Below, in pieces: positions 11,572 to 22,105 of a stretch of 64,000 nt of DNA. Origin of the DNA: Paramacrobiotus metropolitanus. Lineage: Eukaryota; Tardigrada; Eutardigrada; Parachela; Macrobiotidae. The translations under genes were made by a program, and so were the position numbers. The stretch lies in NCBI RefSeq assembly GCF_019649055.1, contig NW_026570363.1:1-64000 (forward strand). Reading direction: 5' to 3'. How positions within the stretch are numbered: the first letter of the stretch is position 1; each line of letters starts with the position of its first letter. The notes beneath the pieces were generated by a model. The model did not search any database. It saw only the letters and a list, made by a program, of their open reading frames with translations, and was not told where the DNA came from.

Positions 11572-13880
11572 GTGCACCGCTTTAGGCTAGCACTATAAGA
11601 CCGAAGCGAAGCCTAAGAGTAGTTTATACGGTAATGTTCATTTAAACAACAGAATGGTATGCCATTTTTTCAATACGAAGGACAGAAATATGCAGATAAC
11701 TGTGAAGGTGACCCAGTAGGGCGCTAACATCTTTTTTTGCAAGTCTTTTTGGTATAAACGCTAGCTTCCGCAGGCTGTATGCAGATGAACCGCTTGCATT
11801 GCTTAGTAAATTATCATCGAGACTGTTGGGAAATGCAAGTCAAAATTAATGGTGTCAGAATGATATTTCGGAATAGCAGTTGACAAAGCATGATAGCTTG
11901 CTTCTGGCTCTGCTAACGGTTAACAGGAGTGGGTCACATATTTCTATGTTAAGTCATATGTGATGTACCGGTTTTATTCTTACGAAATAAAGAAAGCATA
12001 TTTCGGAGGGGACGGCTATATTCAAACAACTGCTCATCCTGTTCTATAAAACTGAGCGCAGAAATTACCGGTACAGTAATTGCTCAGCCTTGCAAGCAGC
12101 ATCCTGGAAGGCTGGAACATACACCTAAAACGGTTAGCCAACGAACATCACTTTACCTTTAAGTTCATGTACTGTTACCCATTAAATCACAGTAATTGTT
12201 ATGAAGCAGTTGGTGGTATATAGAGTACTTATTATTTTGGGGCGCTTGATATTTATTAACGCACCCCGGGCGGTAATTTCGGGGAGATGCTTTATTATTC
12301 AATCAGGTTATGAGAGAGAGGTTTATTACGGAGTGGTTAGTAGTAAAACGTTAACGACGGATAGGTACGGTAAAATGTTATTTCATTGAATAACGTTGAA
12401 AACATTGTTCTTTAATGAAATAACATTGAATAATGTTATTCCACCGTGATTATTCAAACACTGGTTGACTCGGCCCGCGAATTAGCCCGCTAAATTAGAA
12501 ATTTTAGTTCGCTAAATTAGAAAGTTTATTCGCAGTGCCTTACCACCCACACTGCAGTTGCTTAAGTACTATTCAGGGGTGCTACGCTATCGGTGTATCT
12601 TTTTTGCCCGAAAGCTACGAAGACGAAGATATCAAGCACATTAGCGATCGTCCTGGTATCTTGTATTTCGATTTCGATGTAAATGCCGAATAAACTACCA
12701 AATTTTAGTGCCTTCCTAAGACAATACAAGTCAGCACCTTCGTACATTATTGCTATACGTATTAAACTGCGCAGTTACTTGAAATTTTTAGATACTCAAG
12801 GCATTATTGGGTATCATTAAGTACTACGTAAGGAATAGGGCACAGGGCTAGTACACCATGAAGACACTTACCAGGGCAGCGTCACCGGCCCCCCTCTCAG
12901 AAAAATTTCATTTTTTGCAGGGTTGCAGAGTAACACTAGGGTATGCTTAAAAAAATAGTTTCATCTGCCATGGTCAGTAGGGCGTGGCCAAACAGAATTT
13001 AGAAGTTTAAAATTTGCTATGTTATAGCCTATGGCCAATGCATTGCTTCGTACTTTAAGCACATTTACGATTTAATACAAACCACTTCACGTGGTATCGT
13101 ACGAGGCTTATGTGCGCTAAATATTCTCGGCTTCCCGTTTCTGAAACGGGCTAGTAGATGACAGTTAATTATTTTCAAGTTTAGAGATAATCTGTAGGTC
13201 CTCATTACCTCGGTTTTCGTGCTAGCGGTATGTGATAAAAACTGATAGCGCGAATGGAAATGGAAGTATTTACACAATTACACCTGCTAATCTAGCTCTT
13301 ACAAAATATTGTTAAGTACCACGTACAGGCCGCTTCAGAAACAAAACGGTTAACGGGGAATATTGGACACACATAGGCCTCGTACGATAGCGCATTCAAG
13401 TGGTTCGTATTAATTCGTAAATGTGCTTAAAGTACGAAGCAATGCATTGGCCATAGGCTATAACATAGCAAGTTTGTAACTTCTAAATTCTGTTTGGCCA
13501 CGCCCTGCTGACCATGGCAGATGAAATTATTTTTTTAAGCATACCCTAGTGTTACTCTGCAATCCTGCAAAAAATGAAGTTTTTCTGAGAGGGGGGCCTG
13601 TGACGCTAGCCTGGTTAGGGGAATAACGGGCACTGGGCAACATATTAGCTTAACACTATGCTTTGGTGCTCTTTCCCGCACACAAAGCGCTGTTAAATTA
13701 GTGCTTTAGCGCTATTGAATTTCTAAAGATTAGTGTTACGTAATACGTATATATGGGCATAGTTTGTGACCGACAGCTTAGAGTGTGACCGACAACTTAG
13801 GGTGTGACCGACGTGCGTGACCGACGGACAAAATTTTCTATTCTCTTGAACATAGAGGACCTTCGCTTCGCTTCGGTCGA
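11572..13880 (-). repeat. right arm of fold-back
   Basis: Reverse complement of 8758-11093 with at least 27 bp net length difference. Coordinates of matching outer bases sum to 22638, and of inner bases to 22655-22665. Confidence 0.85.
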
Positions 13881-15270
13881 TGAAACTTTACTGTTCGAAT
13901 TGCCTAAAACGGTCGTTTTTTATGTTAAGGTGTTTGCTAACCTTTAGTCAGCGCATGTGCTAACAATAAGCTGCGGTCTTTTATAGAACATTTCACCGGA
14001 TGTTTTTGCTATTTGCGAAATGGGTTTTACCCAGGGAACTTAACTGCGAAGTTAGAGTAACAATGAAGAACGTATACACTCTGCCCACTGATAACATTAC
14101 TGGGAAATTCGCATTTACATACTGCGTCAGCGGCGGCATACCGTTGTTCAGCAGAATATGATATTATGTTAACACCTATCTATACGTTACTACGTAAGTA
14201 CTTCTTGAGTCTTGATGTTCTTATATGGTAAGAACTGAATACTACCTGCAGTTTGTACGGTGTACAACAATATCACCTCCTGCATTTCCATAAACAAACG
14301 GTTGTAGCTATATCAAAACTTCGATCGACAAACTTCGTCGCAAATTTTCTTCACATTTTAAGTTTCTGCTCTTATTTCACCTTGTTTGGCTTTGAAGATG
14401 TGTTAAGAGAACCACAAGCGTCAGAAGTGGGAATAGCCCAATTCCACCGCTTGCGTTACATTTACATATGCATTTCATAGCTAAACCAAAATGTTCAACT
14501 GGCCTGATTATATTGGGTTAAGTCAAGTACGTGCACTGAAAAAGAAATATAAAATGAGACCTTTCATCGGTACGCCATTAACAAAGTGTACGAGTAATCA
14601 ACAAGCGCTGTTCAACAGAAAAAAACGACATACGCGCATAAATCGCCAGCACTGATCGCAAACAGAGAAGCGTTTTGCCATTTCCAGTATTAAGGAGCTC
14701 CTAGAATCTGCACTCGGTTAAGAGAAATGATCAAGTGCGGGATGGCAGTTTGTGATTTTATGGCTAAAAGTATTGAGAATATTGCTTTCGCACATTTCTG
14801 AACACTTTCTCAGTTCTCGTTCTGTTGCATTTTAGAAAAGCTCATGTAAAAACAGCTTGTGCGTTTAACATTCGGTTACTGAGGAATGTAAATTACAACG
14901 GAACAATGCTTGTAATATGTACGCCTATGAATTTATTTACAGCAAAAGTTAATATTTCAAAGCTTTGCTTCAGGACGAAATGCCAGTAACTGACTGAACC
15001 AACGTATGCAGCAGGTTTTTGAAATTTATATAATTATTATTATTATTCTCATGTACAAAGTAGTAATGTACATACTGCATTGTTACTTCGATCAACGGGA
15101 AAAGAGTGTAATGAACTGCGTTCATTTCATGATCATCTGCACGGCAGCCTGATGAATTAAAAAGTTGCCGGGAATGAACGCAAAAGAAGAAAGGTACAGA
15201 AGACTACAGCTTTTTCATGGAAGGAAACTCTGTTTGTCAGTGTTTTCAACACTGCAATTTGTTTACGGAA
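13881..15270. other. intergenic, nothing recognised
   Basis: AT-rich, with a short ATT microsatellite near 15035. A 75-codon frame at 14253-14480 shows no family features. Confidence 0.5.
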
Positions 15271-15284
15271 CTAGAAACGCGTAG

Positions 15285-16074
15285 AGCCCTGCACGAGCCG
15301 AGCAGCTCGGCTCGGCTCACGAGCGCTCGCTGCTCGCGAGCGCTTCGAGCGAGCACGCGCCGTTTTGCGTTTTTGCGAACGAGCTGAGCATCAGGAAAAA
15401 AATAACGAGCGAGCCGAGCGAGCGGGATAGCCGGATGCGAGCGATCCCGAGCTGACCGCCTTCTGCTGTGCGAACTGAAAACTGTTGTGAGAAACTGCAT
15501 AAAAAAGCTCTTAAGGCCTTTAATCCATCGTCAGCGTCGCGCTTCGCGCGACAAAGTTTTCATTGTGTTTTCAGGCTAGCAGCAGCCTGGTAGCTAATAC
15601 ACAAACATAACTTCGCCCTAATGCTTCCTAAACAAGGGTTGGAGATGCTGAGTTTTCGAAAGTGCAGCAAGTAAAAAGTTAAAATATGGAATCTGATTTT
15701 GAATTTAGGAAGTTCTGTTTCCAAAAAACACGAAATTGCCATAAAATAGCGTAACTGTGAGGAGGTGAAGCAGAAAAATCGCAGATCGTCCACAAAAGTG
15801 CTCTTAGCGGCAAAATAAATTCTGTGAAATGCTAGTCGCGCACAAAAAATTTTATTTTCCGTGTATAATTAATTTTTCACTGCCGATCTTGCGAGCGAGC
15901 CGATCTGGGACCATAATAAGCACGAGCGAGTTGAGCGAGCAGGAAAAAAGAAAAGCTGAAAAATGAGCGAGCCGAGCGAGCAAAGGTAGGAGCGCGAGCG
16001 AGCTGAGCGAGCAGGAAATTGTGAAAAGCTCAAACGAGCGAGTCGAGCAGCACTTTTGCTGCTCGTGCAGGGCT
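15285..16074. mobile_element. 790 bp GAGC-rich non-autonomous transposon with 14 bp target duplication
   Basis: Starts AGCCCTGCACGAGC and ends with its reverse complement. It is flanked on both sides by the identical 14-mer CTAGAAACGCGTAG (15271-15284 and 16075-16088). Both subterminal regions are packed with GAGCGAGC/CGAGCC repeats (15290-15440 and 15885-16060); the centre is AT-rich and has no gene. The duplicated cassette at 40.86 kb keeps the unoccupied site (ACGGAACTCGTAACGCGTAGCT, shown here as ACGGAACT then CGTAACGCGTAG at about 40852-40870), confirming insertion after the cassette duplicated. Confidence 0.85.
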
Positions 16075-16099
16075 CTAGAAACGCGTAGGTGATAAGGAA

Positions 16100-16370
16100 G
16101 CGGCATCTCCGTAGACAGAACAATACCAAAGTCTTATCACACACTGAGTACAAGTTATTCTGCAGGACAACAACACGTCGTCGCTGACGCTGAAGGTGGG
16201 AACTTCACATTAATGGCATCATTAGACATACTGTAAAACAAAAATAGTGCATTTTTATTATGATCTATGTTATTGATTCCCCAATAATAAAAACCATTTT
16301 GAAAGCCGCATAAACATCCGGTTAAGGAAAACGATGCCATAATATAAAAACGACAATTTTTAGTCCACAA
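16100..16370 (-). pseudogene. decayed copy of the minus-strand cassette ORF
   Basis: Nucleotide similarity to 40920-41150 is clear (CCGGATGTTTATG, GTGTGTGATAAG). The frame that is open at 41317-40937 is broken here by stops and small indels, so this is probably a relic of the same small gene. Confidence 0.6.
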
Positions 16371-16481
16371 TCTTACAATTCACCTCAACTATCAAATAAA
16401 CAGTTCAAGAGTATTGACTTGGCCTAGGCCCCTCTTCACAGTGTCAAAAGTTCCAAGACAGTTCTTTGCTAACCCTTAAGA

Positions 16482-17059
16482 ATGCGATCAATCAATATAT
16501 TTCTCGTTTTCGTTGGGGTTGCGCTCCTGGTCGCTGCCTGCATGGCTTCCGGTAAGAATTAATTCATCTGTGCTTAAGCGCCTCACATTACCCGCAATCA
16601 ATATAATTTTCTTTTCTTCACTTGGAATAGATATTTGCATTATAACTGCATATTAATCCAAAGTATGCACAACTGCGATGGTCAACCATGACACTTTAGA
16701 AGCTTAGAGTTGCGCCGTAAGGTTAAACATTTGGGGGTCTTATTCTCTTTCGTGGATTTGGGAGTCATTGAATACAGTATTTTGGTCTAAGTTGTCTTCC
16801 TGTCGTACCTGTTGACTTCGTGATCGCAGATGTTGAATTTCTGGACGACAAAGAAGTTGCCGCTGCGGAAGGAGAGGCACGTGGGTCGTGCGGATGTCCG
16901 CTGGGATTTCTCTGCCGACGCAACTGCCGTCGTCGAGGCTACAGCAGCGGAAAGTGCCATCCGGATCCATGGCAGTGCCACTGCCATGGATCCCTGAACT
17001 TCACCTGCGGATGCAACAACGGCCAAGGACCACTGATTTCCATTGCAAATATGTGCTAG
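16482..17059 (+). CDS. two-exon secreted Cys-rich peptide, copy A
   Basis: Exon 1 16482-16551 (23 codons plus 1 base) encodes a signal peptide (MRSINIFLVFVGVALLVAAC). Exon 2 16830-17059 follows a CAG acceptor, and G|AT joins as Asp; the total is 98 residues. The mature part is an acidic stretch (DDKEVAAAEGEA) followed by a basic Cys-rich core (SCGCPLGFLCRRNCRRRGY, then CxCNNGQGPLISIANMC). Acidic pro-region plus basic Cys-rich core is the usual arrangement of secreted defence peptides, but the family is not recognised. Copy B at 41784 is about 90% alike. Copy A has seven extra codons made by a perfect 31-base palindrome (16963-16993), which adds two Cys. Upstream AAGAATGCG context and the first 200 bp are shared with copy B. 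Confidence 0.7.
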
Positions 17060-17364
17060 ACTGATAAAGAAATCGCAGTTTGACTGTTAAAAAAAGTATG
17101 CGGAAATTAGAGCGGAAAGATAAATGGTTTCTGCACATGCAGATATTACATTGTGCCCGCTGTTTTGGACAATAGCGTTGATTCTGCTTGTAAATAGTTG
17201 TCTTCGTCCAATTTTAAAATTTATTGATAAAATCGAATAATAACATGTCACAACGTGCTCGTATTCCATCAGATCAGTCATTGGTGAAAAGCCTGACCTT
17301 GGCAGAAAAGATCGGAATCCCTTTTTATTAGTTTCCAAAGTACCGGTGGATTCTTTGCGGTGAG

Positions 17365-17450
17365 GACAGGTGCTGCTTGCTCTTGCTATCCGTATGGCTT
17401 TCAGAAGTGCCGCTGGTGCGAATTCGGTGATACCCGTGTTCCAATGGGCC
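17365..17450 (+). pseudogene. third Cys-peptide exon, degenerate
   Basis: The frame after an AG at about 17364 reads ACSCYPYGFQKCRWCEFG, resembling the CGCPLGFLCRR core of the neighbouring peptide. The last 45 bp are present at 42389-42436. It is interrupted by the repeat block starting at 17450 and has no signal-peptide exon nearby. Confidence 0.4.
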
Positions 17451-17985
17451 TAGACTCCAACTCTGACTCTGACTCTGATTCTGACCACTCACACTCTGAC
17501 TCTGACTACTCAAAGTCTGACTCTGACCGCTCAAAGTCTGACTCTGACTCTGAAGGTTCTTAGGTTTCTTAGGTTTCTTAGGTTTCTTAGGTCTCTTAGG
17601 TTTCTTAGGTTTCTTAGGTTTCTTAGGTTTCTTAGTTTTCTTAGGTTTCTTAGGTTTCTTAGGTTTCTTAGGTTTCTTAGGTTTCTTAGTTTTCTTAGTT
17701 TTCTTAGGTTTCTTAGGTTTCTTAGGTCTCTTAGGTTTCTTAGGTTTCTTAGGTTTCTTAGGTTTCTTAGTTTTCTTAGGTTTCTTAGGTTTCTTAGGTT
17801 TCTTAGGTTTCTTAGGTTTCTTAGTTTTCTTAGTTTTCTTAGGTTTCTTAGGTTTCTTAAGTTATTCTTAGGTTATCCAGTCAGAGTCAGAGTCAGAGTT
17901 TGGACAGTCCGAGTCAGACTTTGAGTAGTCAGAGTCAGAGTTTGAGCGGTCAGAGTCTGAGTCAGAGCTTGAGCGCGGGCCGTTC
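17450..17985. repeat. inverted TCTGAC arrays flanking a 9-bp satellite
   Basis: Left arm 17450-17555 is (TCTGAC)n with TACTCAAAG spacers. The right arm 17878-17975 is its reverse complement, with the same spacers in reverse. Between them lies (TTAGGTTTC)n. GTTCCAATG occurs on both sides (near 17440 and 17983), and the homologous stretch in copy B (42420-42450) lacks the whole block, so it is an insertion or expansion. The Ser-Asp frame it creates is a by-product. Confidence 0.75.
17561..17857. repeat. TTAGGTTTC satellite, 33 units with a 15-unit higher-order repeat
   Basis: Units of 9 bp read TAGGTTTCT, with variants TAGGTCTCT (units 4 and 19) and TAGTTTTCT (units 9, 15, 16 and 24, 30, 31). 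Each variant recurs exactly 15 units later, so 135 bp was duplicated as a block. It contains TTAGG, but it is not a simple TTAGG telomere. Confidence 0.85.
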
Positions 17986-19192
17986 CAATGTTCCAGCCTG
18001 TCCGCCGCAGTCGCAGTTACTATCTGTACAGTCACAATCAGTACGGGTAGTGTCACTAGACTCACTACTAATATCTGTACATCGCGGTGCAGTTTGTTTA
18101 GGCGTTAGATCTCACTGTAGTCAGTGCCACTAGCGTTACTACCCATTGTGCTGCAGCCGTTTTAGAATTTTTAAACTTTGCTGTCACAGGTTCGTCTTTC
18201 TCAGTGACTTTGCGACCCGGAGCTGTAACCGGACTCTTCTACGCGCTGTTTTGGTTCGTGTCTTCACGTTTCTGTCGGACGTTTCCATTCAGAGCAATTC
18301 CGCTTGAGTCTGGTTTGATGCAGTGTTGGGCTGATAAATAAATAGATAGCCGCCGACTGGCAACAAGAATAGATAGATGTGAGATCCAGAATGGAAAAAA
18401 AATATTTTTTTGTTGATATTTTGTTACGCTCGCTGTTGACAATAGCATTGATTCTGCCTGTACATACATGATACAGATATATAGCCATTTTGTCCAGTTT
18501 CAGTAAATTTCAATAAACTGGATAATAAACTTTTCAATGTCCAATTTCAATAAACCTGACACACCAAAACGCGTTCAAAGGTTTTGTCTAATAAAATTAG
18601 TTGTCTTTTAAAAAACGTGATGTCGGCAGAAATGACCATTTTATTGAGTTACCGTGGTCCAAATCGAATGCTGAACAGGGGCAGCAGTTCCTGCTGCTGT
18701 TAGTTGCAGTGTTGTCGCTGCCGGTGTGAACTGGTGATATTCGTTTTCCACACTTCCAGCGCGCTTGCTTAAGTCACGACCACATTCGTAATCGTTGCAC
18801 AATTCACCATTGCGCTACAATTTGTTTAGATTTCTAGCTCTGCTGTTACAGTTCCGTGTGGCGTCTTTCTCAGTGACGTTGCGACCCGGAATCGTACAGT
18901 AACCCTGTCTGTGTTAAAAATTTAGGTTTTATGCACTATTTTTTGTGAACGGACAGATTACTTGCTATCGTGGTATTCACTCTTGGATTAAGTTTGATAC
19001 AAACGCAATGGTTCGTTGTATTGATCCACCGTTTTTATCTCATCCAAGTCTTAGTGGCAGTATAGTTGTCATTTTACGTGGCCGTATGTATTAGAGTGCA
19101 ATTATCGTACTTTATTATTCCTTCTCCTACGCACGCATCCTCGCAAAATTGTGCACTGTTAACCAGCAAGCAATATTAACGGAGTGTTCTAA
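17986..19192. other. spacer made of cassette-derived duplicated segments
   Basis: Holds pieces matching copy B (GCGACCCGGAGCTGTAACCGG at about 18218, cf. 42657) and internal duplicates: the CTTTCTCAGTGAC..GCGACCCGGA segment at about 18195 recurs near 18868, and a GACAATAGC(G/A)TTGATTCTGC segment at about 17170 recurs at 18437. No gene seen. Confidence 0.5.
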
Positions 19193-19480
19193 ATGTATCG
19201 TCGAGCGCTGCAAACATCATGGTCGGAAGATTGCGCACAAATACTGTCGGCTCTCAAGGACCTCGACACCACCGCTTGCTCCGACAGCGAACTGGAGCAG
19301 TTAGCTACCGCTTGTTTGGCCGCTGCGGAACGGGAGCGTGCCGTACACAAAGTCCTAACAACCACGGCATACTATACGTACGATATCTCCCCCAAACACC
19401 TGGCATTCATTCAACAATCGCAGGATGCCGTCAAAGAGCGGTTCCTGGAATTCTGTCAACGCATTACGGTGAGAACATGA

Positions 19481-19815
19481 TATAAGCGTGGACCTGATGA
19501 AGGTTCACGCGTAGGAACAGAATTAACGGAATTCTGCCTACCAAACAGATCTGGCAATGCTATACAGCGCCTACGCTATGGAAAGCGAGAAATGGCGTGA
19601 TTGCTAGAACTTTATGACAACACTAAATTCGTAAGAATTTCCATGTGGACAACTCCGCATTGCTGACTGCAGCAAGCGTGAAAAATGCGCACGTAGCCGC
19701 CACATGATGCGGGTGCGCGCAGAACACCATGCTTTCGCCACGCGTAAGGCGGGCGCGCTATGAACACGCAACAGACTGCCAAGCGAGGGTGTACGCATGT
19801 ACGCCTGCGCTCACA
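19481..19815 (-). repeat. 3' LTR (left copy)
   Basis: 335 bp, matching 37716-38050 with one visible mismatch. Begins TATAAGCGTGG and ends CGCTCACA on the plus strand. Confidence 0.92.
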
Positions 19816-21139
19816 TGCCTCTGGGAGGGAGGCTGAGCTCCGTCGAAGCAGAATCCACGTCCAATTCCTTGGGATCCTTGACGGCTCGTCTGTGCGATTA
19901 ATAAAACATCGAGATTTAATCTCCCTTTAACATCACAAATTCCAATTACATGTGTGAATAAAGAGATCTCGGAACAAAAGTAAAAACAGTAAAAAAATAT
20001 CAACAGAATTCATTATCAAAACGACTAGGATCCTCCGACTCCTAAAGGTCACTGGGTCCTGTCAACCGTAATCCGCTTTGGTCCATTCCGCTTTTTTGAG
20101 CAATCTTTATCATCACAATGAGAGATCCGCTTCTTAGGAATAGGTGCGTATCAAGTACGACTTCCGAATACTGCTGCTTCATCTTTGGATAATTCACGTA
20201 TCAAGTACGACTTCTGGTAAGGTCATTCTCTTTTTCTCGATGACTCTCTTGAGCAGTGAAGTTCTCAAAGGTCATCCCATTCTCTTTGATGTGCGACTCG
20301 TTTGGGCCGTGACGATCCCAAAAGGTCATCCATTTTTCCATAATGAGTTCCGTATTAAAGGTCATGGAGGAACTTAGCCGATTTTTGGCTTCCAAGCAAT
20401 TCTGCTTGCCTCCCTTGCAAAGGTCATCATTCTCTTCAACCACTTTCTTCGGTCGCACATCCTTTTCTTTTCCTTATAGTGCAAATTGACGCGCACTTTT
20501 CTTCTTTCCTTACCAGGTTCGAGGGCCGGTTAACGCCGTAACTCCTCTTTCTTCTGAGGCCGGTTATCGCCGTAACCTCAACATCTGAAAGTTTTACTCC
20601 TATTTTCTTGAACTCTTTCTCTTTTTCACCCTTGTGGCTTCTGTCATTCCGCGAGTGTGCCGACTCAGTAGGCCGCAACTACACTCTAAAGGTGACGTTT
20701 TAAATGTAATGAGGAAGGCCGGTTAGCGCCGTTACTCTTCCTGCTTCGAGGGCCGGATGACCTCCGTAACTCCCCATATTTCGGATCGCCTTGATCCTCT
20801 GCAACAAAACTCTGAAAACAATAGAAACACAAACGATATGACAGTTCAACAAGTTATGTCTCCTTCGCCCTGATACTGTACCTTTATCACCATTCTCGTG
20901 CTGCCGACTGATGGCCGTAACTAGCACATCAGCGATGCCCTAAAGGTCATCACTGATCATTTGAACCATTGTCGCGGTTCCGATCGAAACGTCGTCTTTC
21001 TTTTTCATTACGATCAGACGTTCGATCTCAAGGTTCCCTTTCCCTCTCTTGCAGCTCGTCTCCTTCGCTCCGGCTGCAGGTAGCACTGTGCCGATTTCGG
21101 TCACCTCTGCGCTGAATGCAGATCAAATGTTTTCTTGCG
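19816..21139 (-). other. retrotransposon 3' non-coding region
   Basis: No gene. It carries seven AAGGTCA motifs (20044-20945) and six GCCG..GTAACT hairpins (20521-20927). The polypurine tract expected just before the 3' LTR is weak on the minus strand. Confidence 0.6.
20521..20927. repeat. six hairpins with GCCG...GCCGTAACT loop
   Basis: Clear stems at 20555-20580 (TGAGG/CCTCA), 20653-20686 (GAGTGT/ACACTC), 20712-20742 (AGGAAG/CTTCCT) and 20898-20927 (GTGCT/AGCAC). Two further copies (20521-20547 and 20748-20774) have 3 bp stems. Confidence 0.8.
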
Positions 21140-22105
21140 TCAACCATCCTTACTTTTTAAGTCCCGTGACCTTTCTCGTGGATGATTGGATGACCTTTCG
21201 TCTACGCGTGACCTTTCTGATTCTCGTGACCTTTTTCGAGAATGATCGAATGACCTTTCGTAAACGCGTGACCTTCCATTTCTGTCGGCTGACCTTTTTT
21301 TCGAGGATGATTTCGGTCGTTTGAACTCGTCTCTCTTGAAACTGCTAAAGGTCTCCGTCATTTCTTTTTCTTGCGTACAGAACTTGCGCATTTCCTCGAC
21401 TTTGTCTTCGATCACAATTTTGGTGACCTGCGACCATCGGCTCCCTTTCGTCAGGTTGACCTTTTCTTGCAGGAATATCGTATGTTCCTCTTTCGTTAGT
21501 GAGAGTGGATCCTTGAGGATGATATCCAATTGCTGGATAAGTGATTCGCGGATTATCACCTCCTCTACCTCTTGTTTATTCAATATCGCGTCCGAAACGG
21601 GTACTGCAAGTCCCGCATGACCTTTAGCTGCATTGGCTAAACCCTTCTCTGCCGCAGCTTTTTCTCTTTCTTCCAAGCGCTTTTTCTGCATCGTTCTTGC
21701 TGTGTCTTTTTTAAACTTCTTTCTGAACGCATCCGCTTCCGCAGTTCTCGGAGGTTCAAGAGTGACATCCCATCCAGGTCTGCGTCCTACCCACATTCGG
21801 TATTTATCCTCCAAGATCACTCTATCTTCGGGCGATAGTTTTAGCCACGTTTTTCTTCTGACCAGGTGTCGAAATACATCTAAATTGCCTCTTCTTGCTT
21901 CGTGCGGTATTATCAGGAGCTGATTTGGCATCGGCACGGCCACCACGCATTCCCAGCAAGGGAATCGTTCACTTGAAAGAATGTTGTTGCGCTTGCAATC
22001 CGGACAATCCTCGTTGTAATTTGTCAACGGGTCGCCGGTGTCCTTTTTGATCGAAGGTCTTTGTCCCTTCTCTGCCTTCTGATGAGGTTGGCTCCGTTCA
22101 GCCAT
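21140..22105 (-). CDS. accessory 3' ORF of the retrotransposon
   Basis: A 321-codon frame in the position of env, but with no signal peptide or membrane segment. It has CPDCKRNNILSSERFPCWEC (CX2C...CX2C, possibly zinc-binding). The middle is helical and charged, and the tail is Arg-Ser rich (SRKRSRESERSR), RS-like or nuclear. A DNA- or RNA-binding accessory protein is conceivable. The RS tail coincides with a dense row of AAAGGTCA copies (21166-21300). Confidence 0.6.
   Translation of the reverse strand: MAERSQPHQKAEKGQRPSIKKDTGDPLTNYNEDCPDCKRNNILSSERFPCWECVVAVPMPNQLLIIPHEARRGNLDVFRHLVRRKTWLKLSPEDRVILEDKYRMWVGRRPGWDVTLEPPRTAEADAFRKKFKKDTARTMQKKRLEEREKAAAEKGLANAAKGHAGLAVPVSDAILNKQEVEEVIIRESLIQQLDIILKDPLSLTKEEHTIFLQEKVNLTKGSRWSQVTKIVIEDKVEEMRKFCTQEKEMTETFSSFKRDEFKRPKSSSKKRSADRNGRSRVYERSFDHSRKRSRESERSRVDERSSNHPRERSRDLKSKDG

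Larger units (their letters stand above)
8758..13880. mobile_element. 5.1 kb fold-back (inverted-repeat) element
   Basis: Left arm 8758-11093 (about 2336 bp) is repeated in reverse complement at 11572-13880 (about 2309 bp) around a single-copy spacer 11094-11571. Arms are near identical but not exact: the left has an extra short duplication of TTAAATCGTAAATGTG near 9575-9605, and scattered substitutions occur. The outer ends carry GACCGAAGCGAAGC, and the same sequence recurs reversed near the inner end of each arm (11042-11056 and 11599-11613), so each arm may be one transposon-like unit bounded by that motif and placed head to head. No coding frame longer than 85 codons and no transposase. 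Target duplication not evident. It resembles fold-back or long-TIR non-autonomous DNA elements. Confidence 0.8.

Noticed and set aside
17453-17563. Ser-Asp repeat protein on plus strand
   Set aside because: The SD codons come from the (TCTGAC)n array, the same array is present inverted 330 bp away, and the sister cassette lacks it. No gene is needed to explain it.
17561-17857. internal telomere
   Set aside because: The unit is TTAGGTTTC with a higher-order pattern, flanked by inverted arrays. It is not a simple TTAGG run.
19481-19815. direct repeats as a segmental duplication rather than LTRs
   Set aside because: They bound a gag-pol coding region, have a TG-initial end, a 4 bp target duplication and an adjacent primer-site-like sequence.
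20521-20927. CRISPR-like array (regularly repeated GCCG..GTAACT)
   Set aside because: Spacing is irregular, there is no repeat-spacer structure, the host is eukaryotic, and the repeats are hairpins with variable stems.
21140-22105. retroviral envelope ORF
   Set aside because: No signal peptide, transmembrane segment or furin-like site; Arg-Ser tail instead.
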